A stretch of DNA of 64,000 bases from SZUA-430 sp046153995 (GTDB taxonomy: Bacteria > Pseudomonadota > Alphaproteobacteria > Micropepsales > Micropepsaceae): assembly GCA_046153995.1 (NCBI GenBank), contig JBJXEH010000049.1, positions 1 to 64,000 on the forward strand, written 5' to 3'. Below the pieces are notes generated by a model. It was given only the letters and a program-made list of their open reading frames with translations, did no database searches and was not told the origin of the DNA. A program made the translations under genes and the position numbers. Positions 1 to 9,514 of the stretch are shown here, one piece after another (positions within the stretch are counted from its first letter, which is position 1; every line of letters starts with the position of its first letter).

Positions 1-810
1 TTCAAGATCTCCGCCGTGCCGTTCCACATGTGGACGCCGGACGTCTACGAAGGCGCACCCACGCCTGTCACCGCGTTCTTCGCCGCAGCGCCAAAGATCG
101 CCGCTATGGCGCTGATCGCCCGGTTCATCTTCGGCGCGCTCGGGCCTGCTGAAGGTGTCTGGCTGCAGATTCTCGCCCCGGTTTCCGTCGCGTCGATGAT
201 CTGGGGCGCTCTCGCCGCGATCGGCCAGACGAACATCAAGCGCCTCATGGCGTACTCCTCGATCAGCCACATGGGCTACGCTCTCATCGGCTTTGTCGCG
301 GGCACGCAGGAAGGCGTCTACGGCGTGCTTGTCTACCTCGTCATCTATCTCGCGATGACAGTCGGCGCGTTCGTCTGCATCATGATGATGCGGCGCGACG
401 GCCAGCAGGTCGAAGATGTGTCCGATCTTGCGGGACTCTCCGATCGCGATCCGACGACCGCCTACATGCTTGCGATCTTGATGTTCAGCTTGATCGGCAT
501 TCCGCCGCTCGCGGGCTTCTTCGGCAAATGGTACGTGTTCCTGGCTCTCATTCACTCGGCGGCGGAACATCCGTGGATGTACACGGTCGCGGTCGTGGGC
601 CTCGTGACCAGCGTCGTCGGCGCCTACTACTACTTGAATATCGTGCGCGTGATGTTCTTCGACAAACCCGCGCCGCAGTTCGATAAGCCGCTCGGCACCG
701 TGAACGCCGCCTTGCTCGGCGGCTCGACGGCGTTCGTCGCCGCATCGGTCATTGTTCTTGCGCCGCTGGTCGACGCCGCGTCGGCGGCGGCGAAGAGCTT
801 GTTCCCTTGA
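1..810 (+). CDS. nuoN: NADH-quinone oxidoreductase subunit N (5' end outside window)
   Basis: Proton-pumping membrane subunit of respiratory complex I. The frame is open from base 1 and 269 residues are visible, roughly the C-terminal half. The signature stretch starting FKISAVPFHMW followed by TPDVYEGAP is the strongly conserved NuoN core around a membrane-embedded lysine. At least six further hydrophobic segments follow, as expected for the antiporter-like fold. The gene is the usual last member of the nuo operon, and its stop overlaps the TTG start of birA, so the two are probably translationally coupled. The true start is upstream of the window. Confidence 0.97.
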   Translation, partial: FKISAVPFHMWTPDVYEGAPTPVTAFFAAAPKIAAMALIARFIFGALGPAEGVWLQILAPVSVASMIWGALAAIGQTNIKRLMAYSSISHMGYALIGFVAGTQEGVYGVLVYLVIYLAMTVGAFVCIMMMRRDGQQVEDVSDLAGLSDRDPTTAYMLAILMFSLIGIPPLAGFFGKWYVFLALIHSAAEHPWMYTVAVVGLVTSVVGAYYYLNIVRVMFFDKPAPQFDKPLGTVNAALLGGSTAFVAASVIVLAPLVDAASAAAKSLFP

Positions 811-1562
811 GCGTGACGGCTCCACGCGTGCCCGCCGGTTACGCGGTTGCGAGCTTCGACACGATCGACTCGACAAACGAGGAAGCGCGCCGCCGCGCCG
901 CCGCAGGCGAACGCGGCCCAACCTGGATTTGGGCCAAGCGCCAAACGGCAGGCCGCGGAAGGCGGGGCAGGGACTGGGAGTCGCCGGAAGGCAACCTCAT
1001 GGCGACGTTGCTGATCGCGCCTGGCGTCAGCGCTCCCGAAGCCGCGCGGCTCTCCTTTGTCGCCGCGCTCGCGGTGCACGACCTCGCTACAGCTTATGCG
1101 GCACGCAATGCCGTCAAAGTTAAGTGGCCGAACGACGTTCTGATCGGCGGCAAGAAGGTCGCGGGCATCCTGCTTGAGTCTTCCGGCGACGCAGGCGTCG
1201 ATGTGCTGCCGTGGGTCGCCATCGGTATCGGGGTTAACCTGATCCATGCGCCTACCACCGCCCATTACCCCGCAACCTTCATCGGCGCGCACGGCCCAGC
1301 CCCAAGCCCCACTGAAGCGCTCGCCGCGCTTGCGGAAGCCTGGGAAACGCGATTTCGTACCTGGCGCGTGAGCGGCTTTGCGGCGATCCGGGAAGCCTGG
1401 CTCGCCGTCGCGGCGGGCGTGGGTCAAGAGATCGAAGTGCGGTTGCCTGGCGAAACGCTAACCGGCCGCTTCGAAACTCTGATGCCGGACGGCGCGTTGA
1501 GCCTACTTTTGCCTTCCGGCGCACGGCGGGCGATCACGGCGGGAGAGGTGTTCTTTGCCTAA
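807..1562 (+). CDS. birA: Biotin--[acetyl-CoA-carboxylase] ligase, short form
   Basis: Attaches biotin to the carrier domain of acetyl-CoA carboxylase and other biotin enzymes. 251 residues. The ATP/biotin loop GRGRRGRDW followed by SPEGNL lies near residues 50-65, and the catalytic lysine motif KWPNDVLIGGKKVAGILLE follows about 50 residues later. A small C-terminal SH3-like domain completes the ligase. The N-terminal helix-turn-helix of E. coli BirA is absent, so this protein should not act as a biotin-operon repressor by itself. The start is TTG at 807, overlapping the nuoN stop. The 3' end overlaps coaX by eight bases. Confidence 0.95.
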   Translation: MSVTAPRVPAGYAVASFDTIDSTNEEARRRAAAGERGPTWIWAKRQTAGRGRRGRDWESPEGNLMATLLIAPGVSAPEAARLSFVAALAVHDLATAYAARNAVKVKWPNDVLIGGKKVAGILLESSGDAGVDVLPWVAIGIGVNLIHAPTTAHYPATFIGAHGPAPSPTEALAALAEAWETRFRTWRVSGFAAIREAWLAVAAGVGQEIEVRLPGETLTGRFETLMPDGALSLLLPSGARRAITAGEVFFA

Positions 1563-2364
1563 AGACAACGGCATGCTGCTCGCGATCGACGCCGGCAACA
1601 CGAACGTCGTGTTTGCCGTACACGACGGCAAGACGATTCGCGCGCAATACCGCGCCGCGACGAAGGACACGCGCACCGCCGACGAATACTACGTTTGGCT
1701 GACGCAGCTCCTGCAGCTCGAAGGCATCAAAGCGTCTGAGATTGATGCCGCGATCATCGCGACGGTCGTGCCGCAAGCCCTGTTTCCGCTGCGCCGTCTC
1801 TGCGCCAAGTATTTCAACCGCGAAGCACTCGTCGTTGGCGATCCCGCCGTCGCTCTCGATATTGAGATCAATGTCGACCGTCCGCGCGCGGTAGGCGCCG
1901 ACCGTATCGTCAATGCGATCGCGGGTTACAAAGAGTACGGCGGCGACCTCATCATCATCGATTTCGGAACCGCGACCACGTTCGACATCGTAGGCCCGAA
2001 AGGTAGTTACGAAGGCGGCATTATCGCGGCTGGTGTTAACCTGTCGCTTGAGGCGCTGCACATGGCGGCGGCGCAATTGCCGCGCATCGCGGTCGAGCGC
2101 CCGCAAGCCGTTATCGGCAAGGACACGATCCCGGCGATGCAGTCCGGCGTCTTCTGGGGCTACATCGCCTTGGTCGAAGGGATGGTCGCGCGCATCAAGG
2201 CGGAGTACGGCCGTCCGATGAAGGTGATCGGTACCGGCGGCCTCGCGCACCTGTTCCGGCACTCGACGAACGCGATCGAACACGTCGATCACGACATCAC
2301 GATCCGGGGCTTGCGCCTCATCTACGAACGCAACGCCGCGCTCGCGCGCAAGCCGGTCGTATGA
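1555..2364 (+). CDS. coaX: Type III pantothenate kinase
   Basis: First step of coenzyme A synthesis, phosphorylation of pantothenate. The N-terminal phosphate loop DAGNTNVVFAV, the GADRIVNAIAGYKEYGGD segment and DFGTATTFD are all diagnostic of CoaX rather than the CoaA type. I chose the TTG at 1555 because GGAGAGG sits six bases before it, inside the end of birA. An ATG at 1573 (MLLAIDAGNTN) matches the usual family N-terminus but has no clear ribosome binding site, so the start is uncertain by six codons. The stop overlaps the next start as ATGA. Confidence 0.95.
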   Translation: MPKDNGMLLAIDAGNTNVVFAVHDGKTIRAQYRAATKDTRTADEYYVWLTQLLQLEGIKASEIDAAIIATVVPQALFPLRRLCAKYFNREALVVGDPAVALDIEINVDRPRAVGADRIVNAIAGYKEYGGDLIIIDFGTATTFDIVGPKGSYEGGIIAAGVNLSLEALHMAAAQLPRIAVERPQAVIGKDTIPAMQSGVFWGYIALVEGMVARIKAEYGRPMKVIGTGGLAHLFRHSTNAIEHVDHDITIRGLRLIYERNAALARKPVV

Positions 2365-4022
2365 CCAAGCGCGAGCCCGCCCCGGGCGACGAGCTGATCT
2401 TCGTGCCGCTGGGCGGCGCGGGCGAGATCGGCATGAACCTAAACCTCTACGGTTACGGCCCTCCGAATAAACGCCAATGGATAATGATCGACCTCGGCGT
2501 CATGTTCGGCGGCGACGATACGCCGGGCGTCGACGTCATCATGCCTGACCCCGGATTCATTGAAGAACACCGGCGCAACCTCATCGGCATCGTGCTGACC
2601 CACGCGCATGAGGATCACATCGGCGCCGTCGGCCACCTTTGGCCGCGGCTGAAGGTCCCCGTGTATGCCACGCCGTTCACCGCGGCCCTCGTGCGCCTCA
2701 AGCTTGAAGAGGAAGGCATACTGGACGAGGTGCCGCTCCATGTCGTGCCGCTGGGCGGCGAACTGAAACTCGGGCCGTTCCAGCTCGAATTCATCGACAT
2801 CACGCATTCGATCCCGGAACCGAACTGCATTGCCATCCGCACGCCGCTTGGCACCGTGCTCCACACAGGCGACTGGAAGATCGACCCGAAACCGGTCGTC
2901 GGCCGCAAGACCGACATCGATGCTCTGCGGAAGCTGGGCGATGAAGGTGTGCTCGCTACGATCTGCGATTCCACCAACGTCTTTGTTCCCGGCCGCTCGG
3001 GCTCGGAAGCGGACGTCGGAACGCGGCTGGAAGCGGTTATTGCCAGCTGCAAGGGCAGGGTGGCTGTCACGGCGTTCGCCTCGAATGTGGCGCGCATGCA
3101 GTCCGTCGTTCGCGCCGCTCAGAAGGCGGGCCGCCACGTCGCGCTTGTCGGCCGCTCGATGCACAAGATTGCGGCCGCCGCGATCGAGACCGGCTACCTC
3201 AAGGATATGCCCTCGCTGATCGACGAAGAATCAGCGTCGGACTTGCCGGCAAACAAGGTCCTCTATCTTTGCACGGGCAGCCAGGGCGAGCCGCGTGCGG
3301 CGCTCTCGCGGATCGCCGTCGGCGACCATCCGCACGTTTCTCTTGCACCAGGCGACAGCGTCATCTTCTCCTCGCGCGTGATTCCGGGGAACGAACGCTT
3401 GATACACCAACTCCAAAACGACCTCGCGATGCGCGGCGTAGAAGTAATCTCCGCGGAAGATCACGACGTTCACGTCTCAGGACATCCTGCGCGGGACGAA
3501 CTCGCCGATATGTACGCGTGGCTCCGTCCGCGCATTGCCGTGCCGGTGCACGGCGAAGAGCGGCACTTGATGGAACACGTCCGCTTCGCGAAAAGCCTGC
3601 AGGTTCCAACCGCGCTGCACGCACCGAACGGGTCGATGGTTCGTCTCGCGCCGGGCGAACCCACGATCTTCGACGAAGCCCCACACGGCCGCTTGCATCT
3701 CGACGGCACGATCATCGCGCGCGGCGACGACAGCGCGCTGAAAGAACGCCGCTCGCTCGCGTTCGCGGGCTACGTCGCGGTCACGATCGTGCTAGACCAG
3801 CGCGACCGCCCCGCGGCCGATCCGGTGGTGATCTGCGCCGGTCTCCCCGCCAGCATCGTCGAAGCCGCGCGCCAAGCCACCGGCGATGCACAGGATCGCG
3901 TCCGCAAATTTGATGACGCTGCTCGCGCCGCCGAAGAAATTCGCCGCGCCGTCCGCCGCGAGGTCCAAGACGCTTGGGGTAAGAAGCCCGTTGTGAAAGT
4001 CGAAATCACGCGTGTGGGCTGA
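2361..4022 (+). CDS. rnj: Ribonuclease J
   Basis: Metallo-beta-lactamase/beta-CASP ribonuclease for RNA maturation and decay. 553 residues, the normal length. The N-terminal motif PLGGAGEIGMN and the metal site HAHEDH at residues 81-86 are intact. HTGDWKID and SGSEAD/GSQGEPRAALSR segments of the beta-CASP core follow, as does a late HVSGH motif. It starts four bases before the coaX stop, so it belongs to the nuoN-birA-coaX-rnj unit. The last 17 bases overlap the 3' end of the convergent oxidase gene. Confidence 0.96.
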   Translation: MTKREPAPGDELIFVPLGGAGEIGMNLNLYGYGPPNKRQWIMIDLGVMFGGDDTPGVDVIMPDPGFIEEHRRNLIGIVLTHAHEDHIGAVGHLWPRLKVPVYATPFTAALVRLKLEEEGILDEVPLHVVPLGGELKLGPFQLEFIDITHSIPEPNCIAIRTPLGTVLHTGDWKIDPKPVVGRKTDIDALRKLGDEGVLATICDSTNVFVPGRSGSEADVGTRLEAVIASCKGRVAVTAFASNVARMQSVVRAAQKAGRHVALVGRSMHKIAAAAIETGYLKDMPSLIDEESASDLPANKVLYLCTGSQGEPRAALSRIAVGDHPHVSLAPGDSVIFSSRVIPGNERLIHQLQNDLAMRGVEVISAEDHDVHVSGHPARDELADMYAWLRPRIAVPVHGEERHLMEHVRFAKSLQVPTALHAPNGSMVRLAPGEPTIFDEAPHGRLHLDGTIIARGDDSALKERRSLAFAGYVAVTIVLDQRDRPAADPVVICAGLPASIVEAARQATGDAQDRVRKFDDAARAAEEIRRAVRREVQDAWGKKPVVKVEITRVG

Positions 4023-5148
4023 GTGACTCCCAAGCCTCGGGGATCTCGACCCCCGTTCCGCCGAGCACCCGCGATACGACAGCCTCGCCCAGCGCCGCCG
4101 CATGTTTGAACCCATGCCCCGAACACGCCGATACCACGGTGACCCGCGCCACTTCTGGATGCGGCCCGGCCCAAAAGTTGAAATCGGGGGTTGACGTGTA
4201 GAGACAAGTCGCGCCGCGCAGATGCGCGCCTAGCGCTGGAAACGCTGAGCGGACTCGCGGCGTCACGAGGTCGATCTCGGCACGTGTAACGTCGGGGGCA
4301 AAGGCGTCCGGATCGGCCACGGCATCGAGCGCCTCGGTCGCGATCTTCACGCCGCCACCGGGCACCGCGACAGGAAAGCCGTAGAGGTCGTTCCAGATGA
4401 ATACCGGCATCCGGTCCGGCTCAAACGTAGAAGCGTCCGCGGGCGGCGCAAACCAATGCACGGTCTGACGCGTCACGCTAAGCCGCCGCGCGTGCGTCGC
4501 GGGCAGGAATCCCGGCATCCAAGCCCCCGCGGCCAGCACCACATGCGCGGCCCGAACGGTCTCCCCCGCTGTCCGCACCACCACACTGTCGCCATCCTGG
4601 GCGAGCGACAGCACCTGGGTATTCAGCCGAACATCCGCGCTCAGCGCGCGTGCCCGCGCAATCTGAGCCCCAACCACGCGCTCCGGGACAGCGAAGCCTG
4701 CACCAGGCTCATAATACGCGCGGTCGCCGTCGAACCGCTCATACGCCGGAAACCGGGCATGGACCTCGGCTCCGCTCAAGATCTCATGAGGAATCGCGAA
4801 CGACCGCGCAGCCCCAATGGTCGTCTCCAAGAACCCCGCGGGAACGTGCGTCGCGTGCGGCAGGACCCCTCCCAAGACCAGCAGCCCACAGCGCGTAACC
4901 AAATGCTCGCCCGTCTCCACCGCCAGCTGATCCCAGAGTGCAAACGACCGCTGCGCGAACGGCGTGTAAGCGGCTCCTTCGCCGATGGCGGCACGCACGA
5001 TCCGCGTCTCGCCGTGCGTCGAGCCACGCATGTGTGGTGGCGCGAACCGGTCGAACCCGACGGCCTTCGCACCCGCCCGCGCGGCCGCGAGCAGCGCCGC
5101 CCCGCCGACAGCTCCAAGCCCCACGACCGCGATATCAAAGTTAGCCAT
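4006..5148 (-). CDS. MSOX/MTOX-family FAD-dependent oxidase (sarcosine or N-methyltryptophan oxidase-like)
   Basis: 380-residue flavoprotein of the DadA/monomeric sarcosine oxidase family, which oxidises N-methyl amino acids and releases hydrogen peroxide. The dinucleotide loop GLGAVG is at residues 10-15. THGETRIVR near residue 40 matches the SHGETR signature of this family. A cysteine in the CLYTSTPD motif corresponds to the covalent FAD attachment site. I placed the start at MANFDIAVVG. The substrate cannot be fixed from sequence: sarcosine, N-methyltryptophan or pipecolate are the usual choices. It converges on RNase J with a 17-base overlap and has no obvious pathway neighbour. Confidence 0.86.
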   Translation of the reverse strand: MANFDIAVVGLGAVGGAALLAAARAGAKAVGFDRFAPPHMRGSTHGETRIVRAAIGEGAAYTPFAQRSFALWDQLAVETGEHLVTRCGLLVLGGVLPHATHVPAGFLETTIGAARSFAIPHEILSGAEVHARFPAYERFDGDRAYYEPGAGFAVPERVVGAQIARARALSADVRLNTQVLSLAQDGDSVVVRTAGETVRAAHVVLAAGAWMPGFLPATHARRLSVTRQTVHWFAPPADASTFEPDRMPVFIWNDLYGFPVAVPGGGVKIATEALDAVADPDAFAPDVTRAEIDLVTPRVRSAFPALGAHLRGATCLYTSTPDFNFWAGPHPEVARVTVVSACSGHGFKHAAALGEAVVSRVLGGTGVEIPEAWESLSPHA

Positions 5149-5284
5149 GCGAGGGCCTACCTTAAGGTGTCCCGGCAAGCCTACCAACCAGAGCGTTAAG
5201 TCTCACAAAAATGGCCGTTGCGCTCCGCTTCTCGCTCAACCAACATCCGGCCAACCAAAAAAACGAAGCATTCGGAGGAATCGC

Positions 5285-6769
5285 ATGTCGAAGAAGCCCG
5301 CTGTGGCTGTGATCGGCGCAGGCTTGGGTGGCCTCGCTGCCGGGATCAAGCTGAAAGAAGCCGGCTTCGACAACGTCACGATCCTTGAGAGAGCGGGAAA
5401 GGTCGGCGGTACGTGGCGCGACAACTCCTATCCCGGCTGCTGCTGCGACGTGCCGGTTTCGCTCTACCAGTTCTCCTTCGCGCCGAGCTTGAAGTGGAGC
5501 CACCTTTTCCCGCGTTACAACGAAGTGCAGCAATACACCGAAGACCTCGCTGACAATTTCGGCCTGCGCCAACACCTTCACATGGACGAGGAAACGAAGT
5601 CGGCTGTTTGGGACGACGCCCGCGCCGTTTGGAAGATCACCACGGCTAAAGGAAAAACCTACGAAGCAAACGCGATTGTCGCGGCCTTAGGTCAACTAAA
5701 CCGTCCGGCGCTACCAAACATCGAAGGCCGTCAAAGCTTCGACGGTCCCGCGTTCCACTCGGCGCGCTGGGACCATTCGGTGAGCTTGAAGGGCAAACGT
5801 ATCGCGATCATCGGCTCGGCGGCCAGCGCCGTGCAGATCATCCCCGAAGTCGCCAAAGTTGCGGGTCACCTCAGCGTCTTTCAACGCACGCCGAACTGGC
5901 TCGTCCCGCGCCTCGATCGCGCGATCACGGAAGAAGAAAAGGCGCTGATGATGACGGCGCCGCACGTCGCAATGATGAACCGCGATCTGATCTACCAGAA
6001 CTCCGACTATCTGTTCTGGCAGGCTTTCAGCTGGACTAACGAAGGCCGCGCCGCCTACACCCGCGTGGCGCTGAATCACCTCGCCGAACAAGTCTCCGAT
6101 CCGGAACTGCGCAAGAAGCTGACCCCGGACTATCCGATCGGCTGCAAACGCATCCTCTTCGCCGACGATTACTACCCGACGCTGATGCGCGATAACGTTT
6201 CGTTGATTACTGAGGGAATCGACAGGATCACGCCTTCAGGCATCGACGCGAAAGACGGCAGGAAACACGCGTTCGATGTGATCGTTTACGCAACAGGGTT
6301 CGAAACCACCGGCTGGCACTGGTCTGTCGATGTTGTTGGCAAGAACGGCAAGCGCTTGAACGGCCAATGGAAAGACCGCCCGCAAGCCTATCTCGGCATC
6401 ACGGTTGCGAACTTCCCTAACATGTTCGTGTTGTACGGTCCGAACACGAACCTCGGCCACAATTCGATCACGTTCATGCTCGAACGTCAGGTCGAATACA
6501 CGGTGAAGGCATTAAGCGAGCTGCACGCAAAGAATGCGGTCGCGATGGATGTGACGGAGACGGCGCAAACGCGCTTCAACAAAACGCTGCAAGAAGATCT
6601 GGCGAAAACAACGTGGGCCGATCCGCATTGCCGCTCTTGGTACAAGAACGAACATGGCGACATCACACAGAACTGGTCCTCGCATACGCGGGACTACGCG
6701 AAGGCGACCGAGCGGGTGGACTGGGCGGACTATTCCGTCCGGCCAAGCCGGCCGCTGGCTGCAGAATAG
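5285..6769 (+). CDS. Flavin-containing monooxygenase, Baeyer-Villiger type
   Basis: 494-residue NADPH- and FAD-dependent monooxygenase, likely cytoplasmic, that inserts oxygen into a ketone or other soft substrate. It has an FAD loop GAGLGG at residues 11-16 and the GGTWRDNSYPGC segment typical of the group. The type I Baeyer-Villiger fingerprint FxGxxxHxxxWD is present as FDGPAFHSARWD. A second nucleotide-binding motif, IIGSAASAVQ, lacks the usual GxGxxG spacing but is common in this clade. The ATATG-type motif is YATGFETTGW. The start at 5285 has GGAGGA six bases upstream. The substrate is unknown. Confidence 0.9.
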   Translation: MSKKPAVAVIGAGLGGLAAGIKLKEAGFDNVTILERAGKVGGTWRDNSYPGCCCDVPVSLYQFSFAPSLKWSHLFPRYNEVQQYTEDLADNFGLRQHLHMDEETKSAVWDDARAVWKITTAKGKTYEANAIVAALGQLNRPALPNIEGRQSFDGPAFHSARWDHSVSLKGKRIAIIGSAASAVQIIPEVAKVAGHLSVFQRTPNWLVPRLDRAITEEEKALMMTAPHVAMMNRDLIYQNSDYLFWQAFSWTNEGRAAYTRVALNHLAEQVSDPELRKKLTPDYPIGCKRILFADDYYPTLMRDNVSLITEGIDRITPSGIDAKDGRKHAFDVIVYATGFETTGWHWSVDVVGKNGKRLNGQWKDRPQAYLGITVANFPNMFVLYGPNTNLGHNSITFMLERQVEYTVKALSELHAKNAVAMDVTETAQTRFNKTLQEDLAKTTWADPHCRSWYKNEHGDITQNWSSHTRDYAKATERVDWADYSVRPSRPLAAE

Positions 6770-6876
6770 CCCCTGCTACATCGAGCAGGTGTAGCGGGTT
6801 TAGTCACCACTACCAGGTGGTCGAATTGGTTCGGAGCGGCTTGTATATCGTGTCTAGGCGAAGCGCTTGCACCTCG

Positions 6877-8025
6877 ATGGTGAGCAAAGGAATGACAGTT
6901 CGGCGGTTGGTGGCCCGGCTATCGGCGGCAGCAAGTTTTGCGGCCTTGAGCAGCCTTTCCGCGCACGCCGCGACCACGGTCCCAGGCAAGCCGGCGCCGC
7001 TAACGTCCGTGGCCGTCAAAGAAGTGCAGCTGTGCGACGGTGGCGGCGTCGTTCGCGGCTTCGTACCGGCCAAGGCCAAGAGCAAGCCGCCGCCCGTGTT
7101 CCCGGATTCCGACGCGTCCAGCGACAGCGAAGGCTGGGTGAAGATCGGCTTCACGATCGATTCGGAAGGCTCGACCCGCAACGTTGTGGTTCTCGACCGC
7201 GTAGGATCGTCGCGGATGATCTCGGCCGCGATCAGCGCCGTGAAGAATTGGGACTACACACCGGCAACCCTAAACGGCCAGCCCGCCGACCAATTCAACA
7301 ACACCGCCGAAATTCTGTACGAGTTGCAAACCGGTCAAAGCCGCGCCGTGCATGACAACGTCATCAAGATGTATGAGACCGGCCGCGACCTGGTCAACAA
7401 GGGCAAATACGCCGAGGGTATCGCGATCCTCCAGAGTGCGAAGGAGGAGCGGCTCAACATGTTCGAGCAAGCGATGATCTCATTCGCGCTCGCCTATGCT
7501 CACGCGCTGTCGAGCAACCCGCAGAAAGCCCTCCCCGAAGTTCGTCACGCGATGATTGAAGACGGCCGCTATCTGGAAAAGCGTATCGCCAACCCGGCAA
7601 AACGGCTGCGCATCCGCATGGAAGCGTTGGCGGGCAACCCGCGTTACGTTGCCTGCGCGCCCGCGCTCGCCGACACGGACGATTTCGATCCGTCCGGCGC
7701 GGATCGCAAAGATCTTCAGCGCATCATTTCAAGCACGACCACGCTTTTGAAGAGCACGGCGCCCTACGTCCGTGCCGCCCGCGTTCCCGACCCCGTGAAG
7801 GAAGACGATCCCGGCGTATGGGAATACGATTTGGTCCGCAAGAAATTCTCGTTCGCGGCGATCAATGGTGCGCTGACAAAGTTCCGCGTCAACTGCGTCG
7901 TGCATCTCGTCGAAGACGACGTGAAGCTCGCGAACCAGTGGTCGACGCCGGAGTTCTCAGGCCCCTGCATCCTGCGCGTCTGGGGCGAACCCGGCACCAC
8001 GTTCAAACTCGTCGAAGAGTGGTGA
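6877..8025 (+). CDS. Secreted TonB C-terminal domain protein with TPR-like region
   Basis: About 382 residues. An N-terminal signal peptide ends near SLSAHAAT. A TonB-C-like domain follows, with GWVKIGFTIDSEGSTRNVVVLD and KNWDYTPATLNG, the pattern of the TonB C-terminal fold. The rest is predicted mostly helical, with segments such as DLVNKGKYAEGIAILQ that resemble tetratricopeptide helices. There is no proline-rich spacer and no ExbB/ExbD neighbour, so it is probably not a classical energy transducer but a periplasmic protein using the fold. The start is ambiguous between 6877 and an in-frame ATG at 6892. Function unknown. Confidence 0.78.
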   Translation: MVSKGMTVRRLVARLSAAASFAALSSLSAHAATTVPGKPAPLTSVAVKEVQLCDGGGVVRGFVPAKAKSKPPPVFPDSDASSDSEGWVKIGFTIDSEGSTRNVVVLDRVGSSRMISAAISAVKNWDYTPATLNGQPADQFNNTAEILYELQTGQSRAVHDNVIKMYETGRDLVNKGKYAEGIAILQSAKEERLNMFEQAMISFALAYAHALSSNPQKALPEVRHAMIEDGRYLEKRIANPAKRLRIRMEALAGNPRYVACAPALADTDDFDPSGADRKDLQRIISSTTTLLKSTAPYVRAARVPDPVKEDDPGVWEYDLVRKKFSFAAINGALTKFRVNCVVHLVEDDVKLANQWSTPEFSGPCILRVWGEPGTTFKLVEEW

Positions 8026-8078
8026 GCTAGCCACTGCCGCGGGTGCTGCTGAGAGACCGGCGTGCGGGATAGTCAAAC

Positions 8079-8561
8079 CTAACGCCCCAGCAGGCTTCGT
8101 AGCATCCACGCGGTCTTCTCGTGCACCTGAAGGCGCTGCGTCAGCAGATCCATGGTCGGCTGATCGTTCGCCCGTTCGGCCGAAGGAAACGCCTCGCGGC
8201 AGGTCTTCGCCACGGTCTCGTGCCCGCGCAGCAGGTTCTCGATCATCGCCGTTGCTGCAGGAACGCTCTCGTCTTCCTTAATCGCCGACAGCGAAGCGAA
8301 CGCCTTATACCCACCCGGCGCAAAGTGCCCGAGCGAACGGATCCGCTCCGCGATCAAATCGACCGAGTTCCAAAGCTCCGTGTACTGCACCATGAACATC
8401 GCATGCAGGTCGTTGAATTGCGGCCCGGTGACGTTCCAGTGGTAATTGTGGGTCTTGAGGTAAAGCGTGTACGTGTCCGCCAACACCCGGGATAGCCCCT
8501 CCGCAATCTGCTTGCGATCCGAAGCCGAAATCCCAATGTCGATACCGGTGTCGAGTGCCAT
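8079..8561 (-). CDS. dps: Dps family DNA-binding ferritin-like protein
   Basis: 160-residue protein that oxidises and stores iron in a dodecamer and protects DNA during starvation and oxidative stress. The inter-subunit ferroxidase residues are intact at family spacing: H41 in YHWNVTG, H53, D68 and E72. A tryptophan in HWN and the closing W-M-L-R-S helix are also typical. The short N-terminal tail has few basic residues, so DNA binding may be weaker than for E. coli Dps. The gene stands alone between the TonB-C protein and a crotonase. Confidence 0.95.
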   Translation of the reverse strand: MALDTGIDIGISASDRKQIAEGLSRVLADTYTLYLKTHNYHWNVTGPQFNDLHAMFMVQYTELWNSVDLIAERIRSLGHFAPGGYKAFASLSAIKEDESVPAATAMIENLLRGHETVAKTCREAFPSAERANDQPTMDLLTQRLQVHEKTAWMLRSLLGR

Positions 8562-8707
8562 TATGTGGTCCTTCCTCTTTCACCCGACATAGAGCGCCCG
8601 CAGCCGGATTTCCAGAGCCCAGTCCGCCGAAAGCGGCCGCAGGCGGCTTGGCGTTCTTGGCGTTTCAAACTACCGTCACACCAATAGGAACGCCCAGGAA
8701 AGCTGCC

Positions 8708-9514
8708 ATGAACGACCGCGTCACTCTCACCCTCGACCAGGGCGTCGCCGACGTGCGCCTGGTTCGCGCCGACAAGATGAATGCCCTCGATGAGGCGATG
8801 TTCGACGCGCTCATCGAAACCGGCACGCGCCTCAAGACCGAGCGCGGCGTCCGTGCGGTGGTGATCTCCGGCGAAGGCCGCGCATTCTGCGCCGGGCTCG
8901 ACATGGGTAACTTCCAGCGCACGGCAGACGCCGGCCGCGAAACCCGCGCCGAAGGCCGCCTGATGGCGCGCTATCACGGTATCGCGAACCGCCCGCAATA
9001 TGCGGCTTGGGTCTGGCGCGAAGTTCCGGTCCCCGTGATCGCTGCTGTCCACGGTGTGGCTTTCGGCGGCGGCTTTCAAGTGATGCTTGGCTCCGACATC
9101 CGTTATGCGGCACCGGACACGCGCTTCTCGGTCATGGAGGTGAAATGGGGCCTCGTTCCCGATATGGCGGGAACCATCCTGTTGCGCGGCCTCGTGCGCG
9201 ACGACGTCATCCGCGAACTCACCTACACCGGCCGCGTCTTCGAGGCGCCGGAGGCCGAACGTTTAGGCATCGTCACACGCATCACACCGGACCCGCGCGC
9301 CGCTGCCCTCGAAACCGCGCGCGAAATCGCCGGCAAAAACCCCGATGCCATCCGCGCCGCTAAGCGCATGTTCAACGCACTCCCGCTTGTGACCGACGCC
9401 GACGCGCTGATGACGGAGTCGCGCGAACAAACTGCGTTGGGCGGCTCACCGAACCAAGTCGAAGCCGTGATGGCGCAGCTTCAAAAACGCGCCGCGAACT
9501 TCAAGGACCCATAG
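8708..9514 (+). CDS. Enoyl-CoA hydratase/isomerase (crotonase) family protein
   Basis: 268 residues. The crotonase oxyanion segments are present: AFCAGLDM near residue 60, and HGVAFGGGFQVMLGSDIRYA around residue 120. The motif KWGLVPDMAGT follows, where classical hydratases have a glycine-rich PGAGGT; the substitution makes the exact reaction uncertain (hydratase, isomerase or other CoA thioester chemistry). The start at 8708 has AGGAAAG upstream. The stop overlaps the GTG start of the YeiH-type transporter by one base, suggesting co-transcription. Confidence 0.86.
   Translation: MNDRVTLTLDQGVADVRLVRADKMNALDEAMFDALIETGTRLKTERGVRAVVISGEGRAFCAGLDMGNFQRTADAGRETRAEGRLMARYHGIANRPQYAAWVWREVPVPVIAAVHGVAFGGGFQVMLGSDIRYAAPDTRFSVMEVKWGLVPDMAGTILLRGLVRDDVIRELTYTGRVFEAPEAERLGIVTRITPDPRAAALETAREIAGKNPDAIRAAKRMFNALPLVTDADALMTESREQTALGGSPNQVEAVMAQLQKRAANFKDP

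Noticed and set aside
4456..5199. Long open frame opposite the flavin oxidase
   Set aside because: Low-complexity Arg/Pro-rich product and complete overlap with a well supported enzyme gene.
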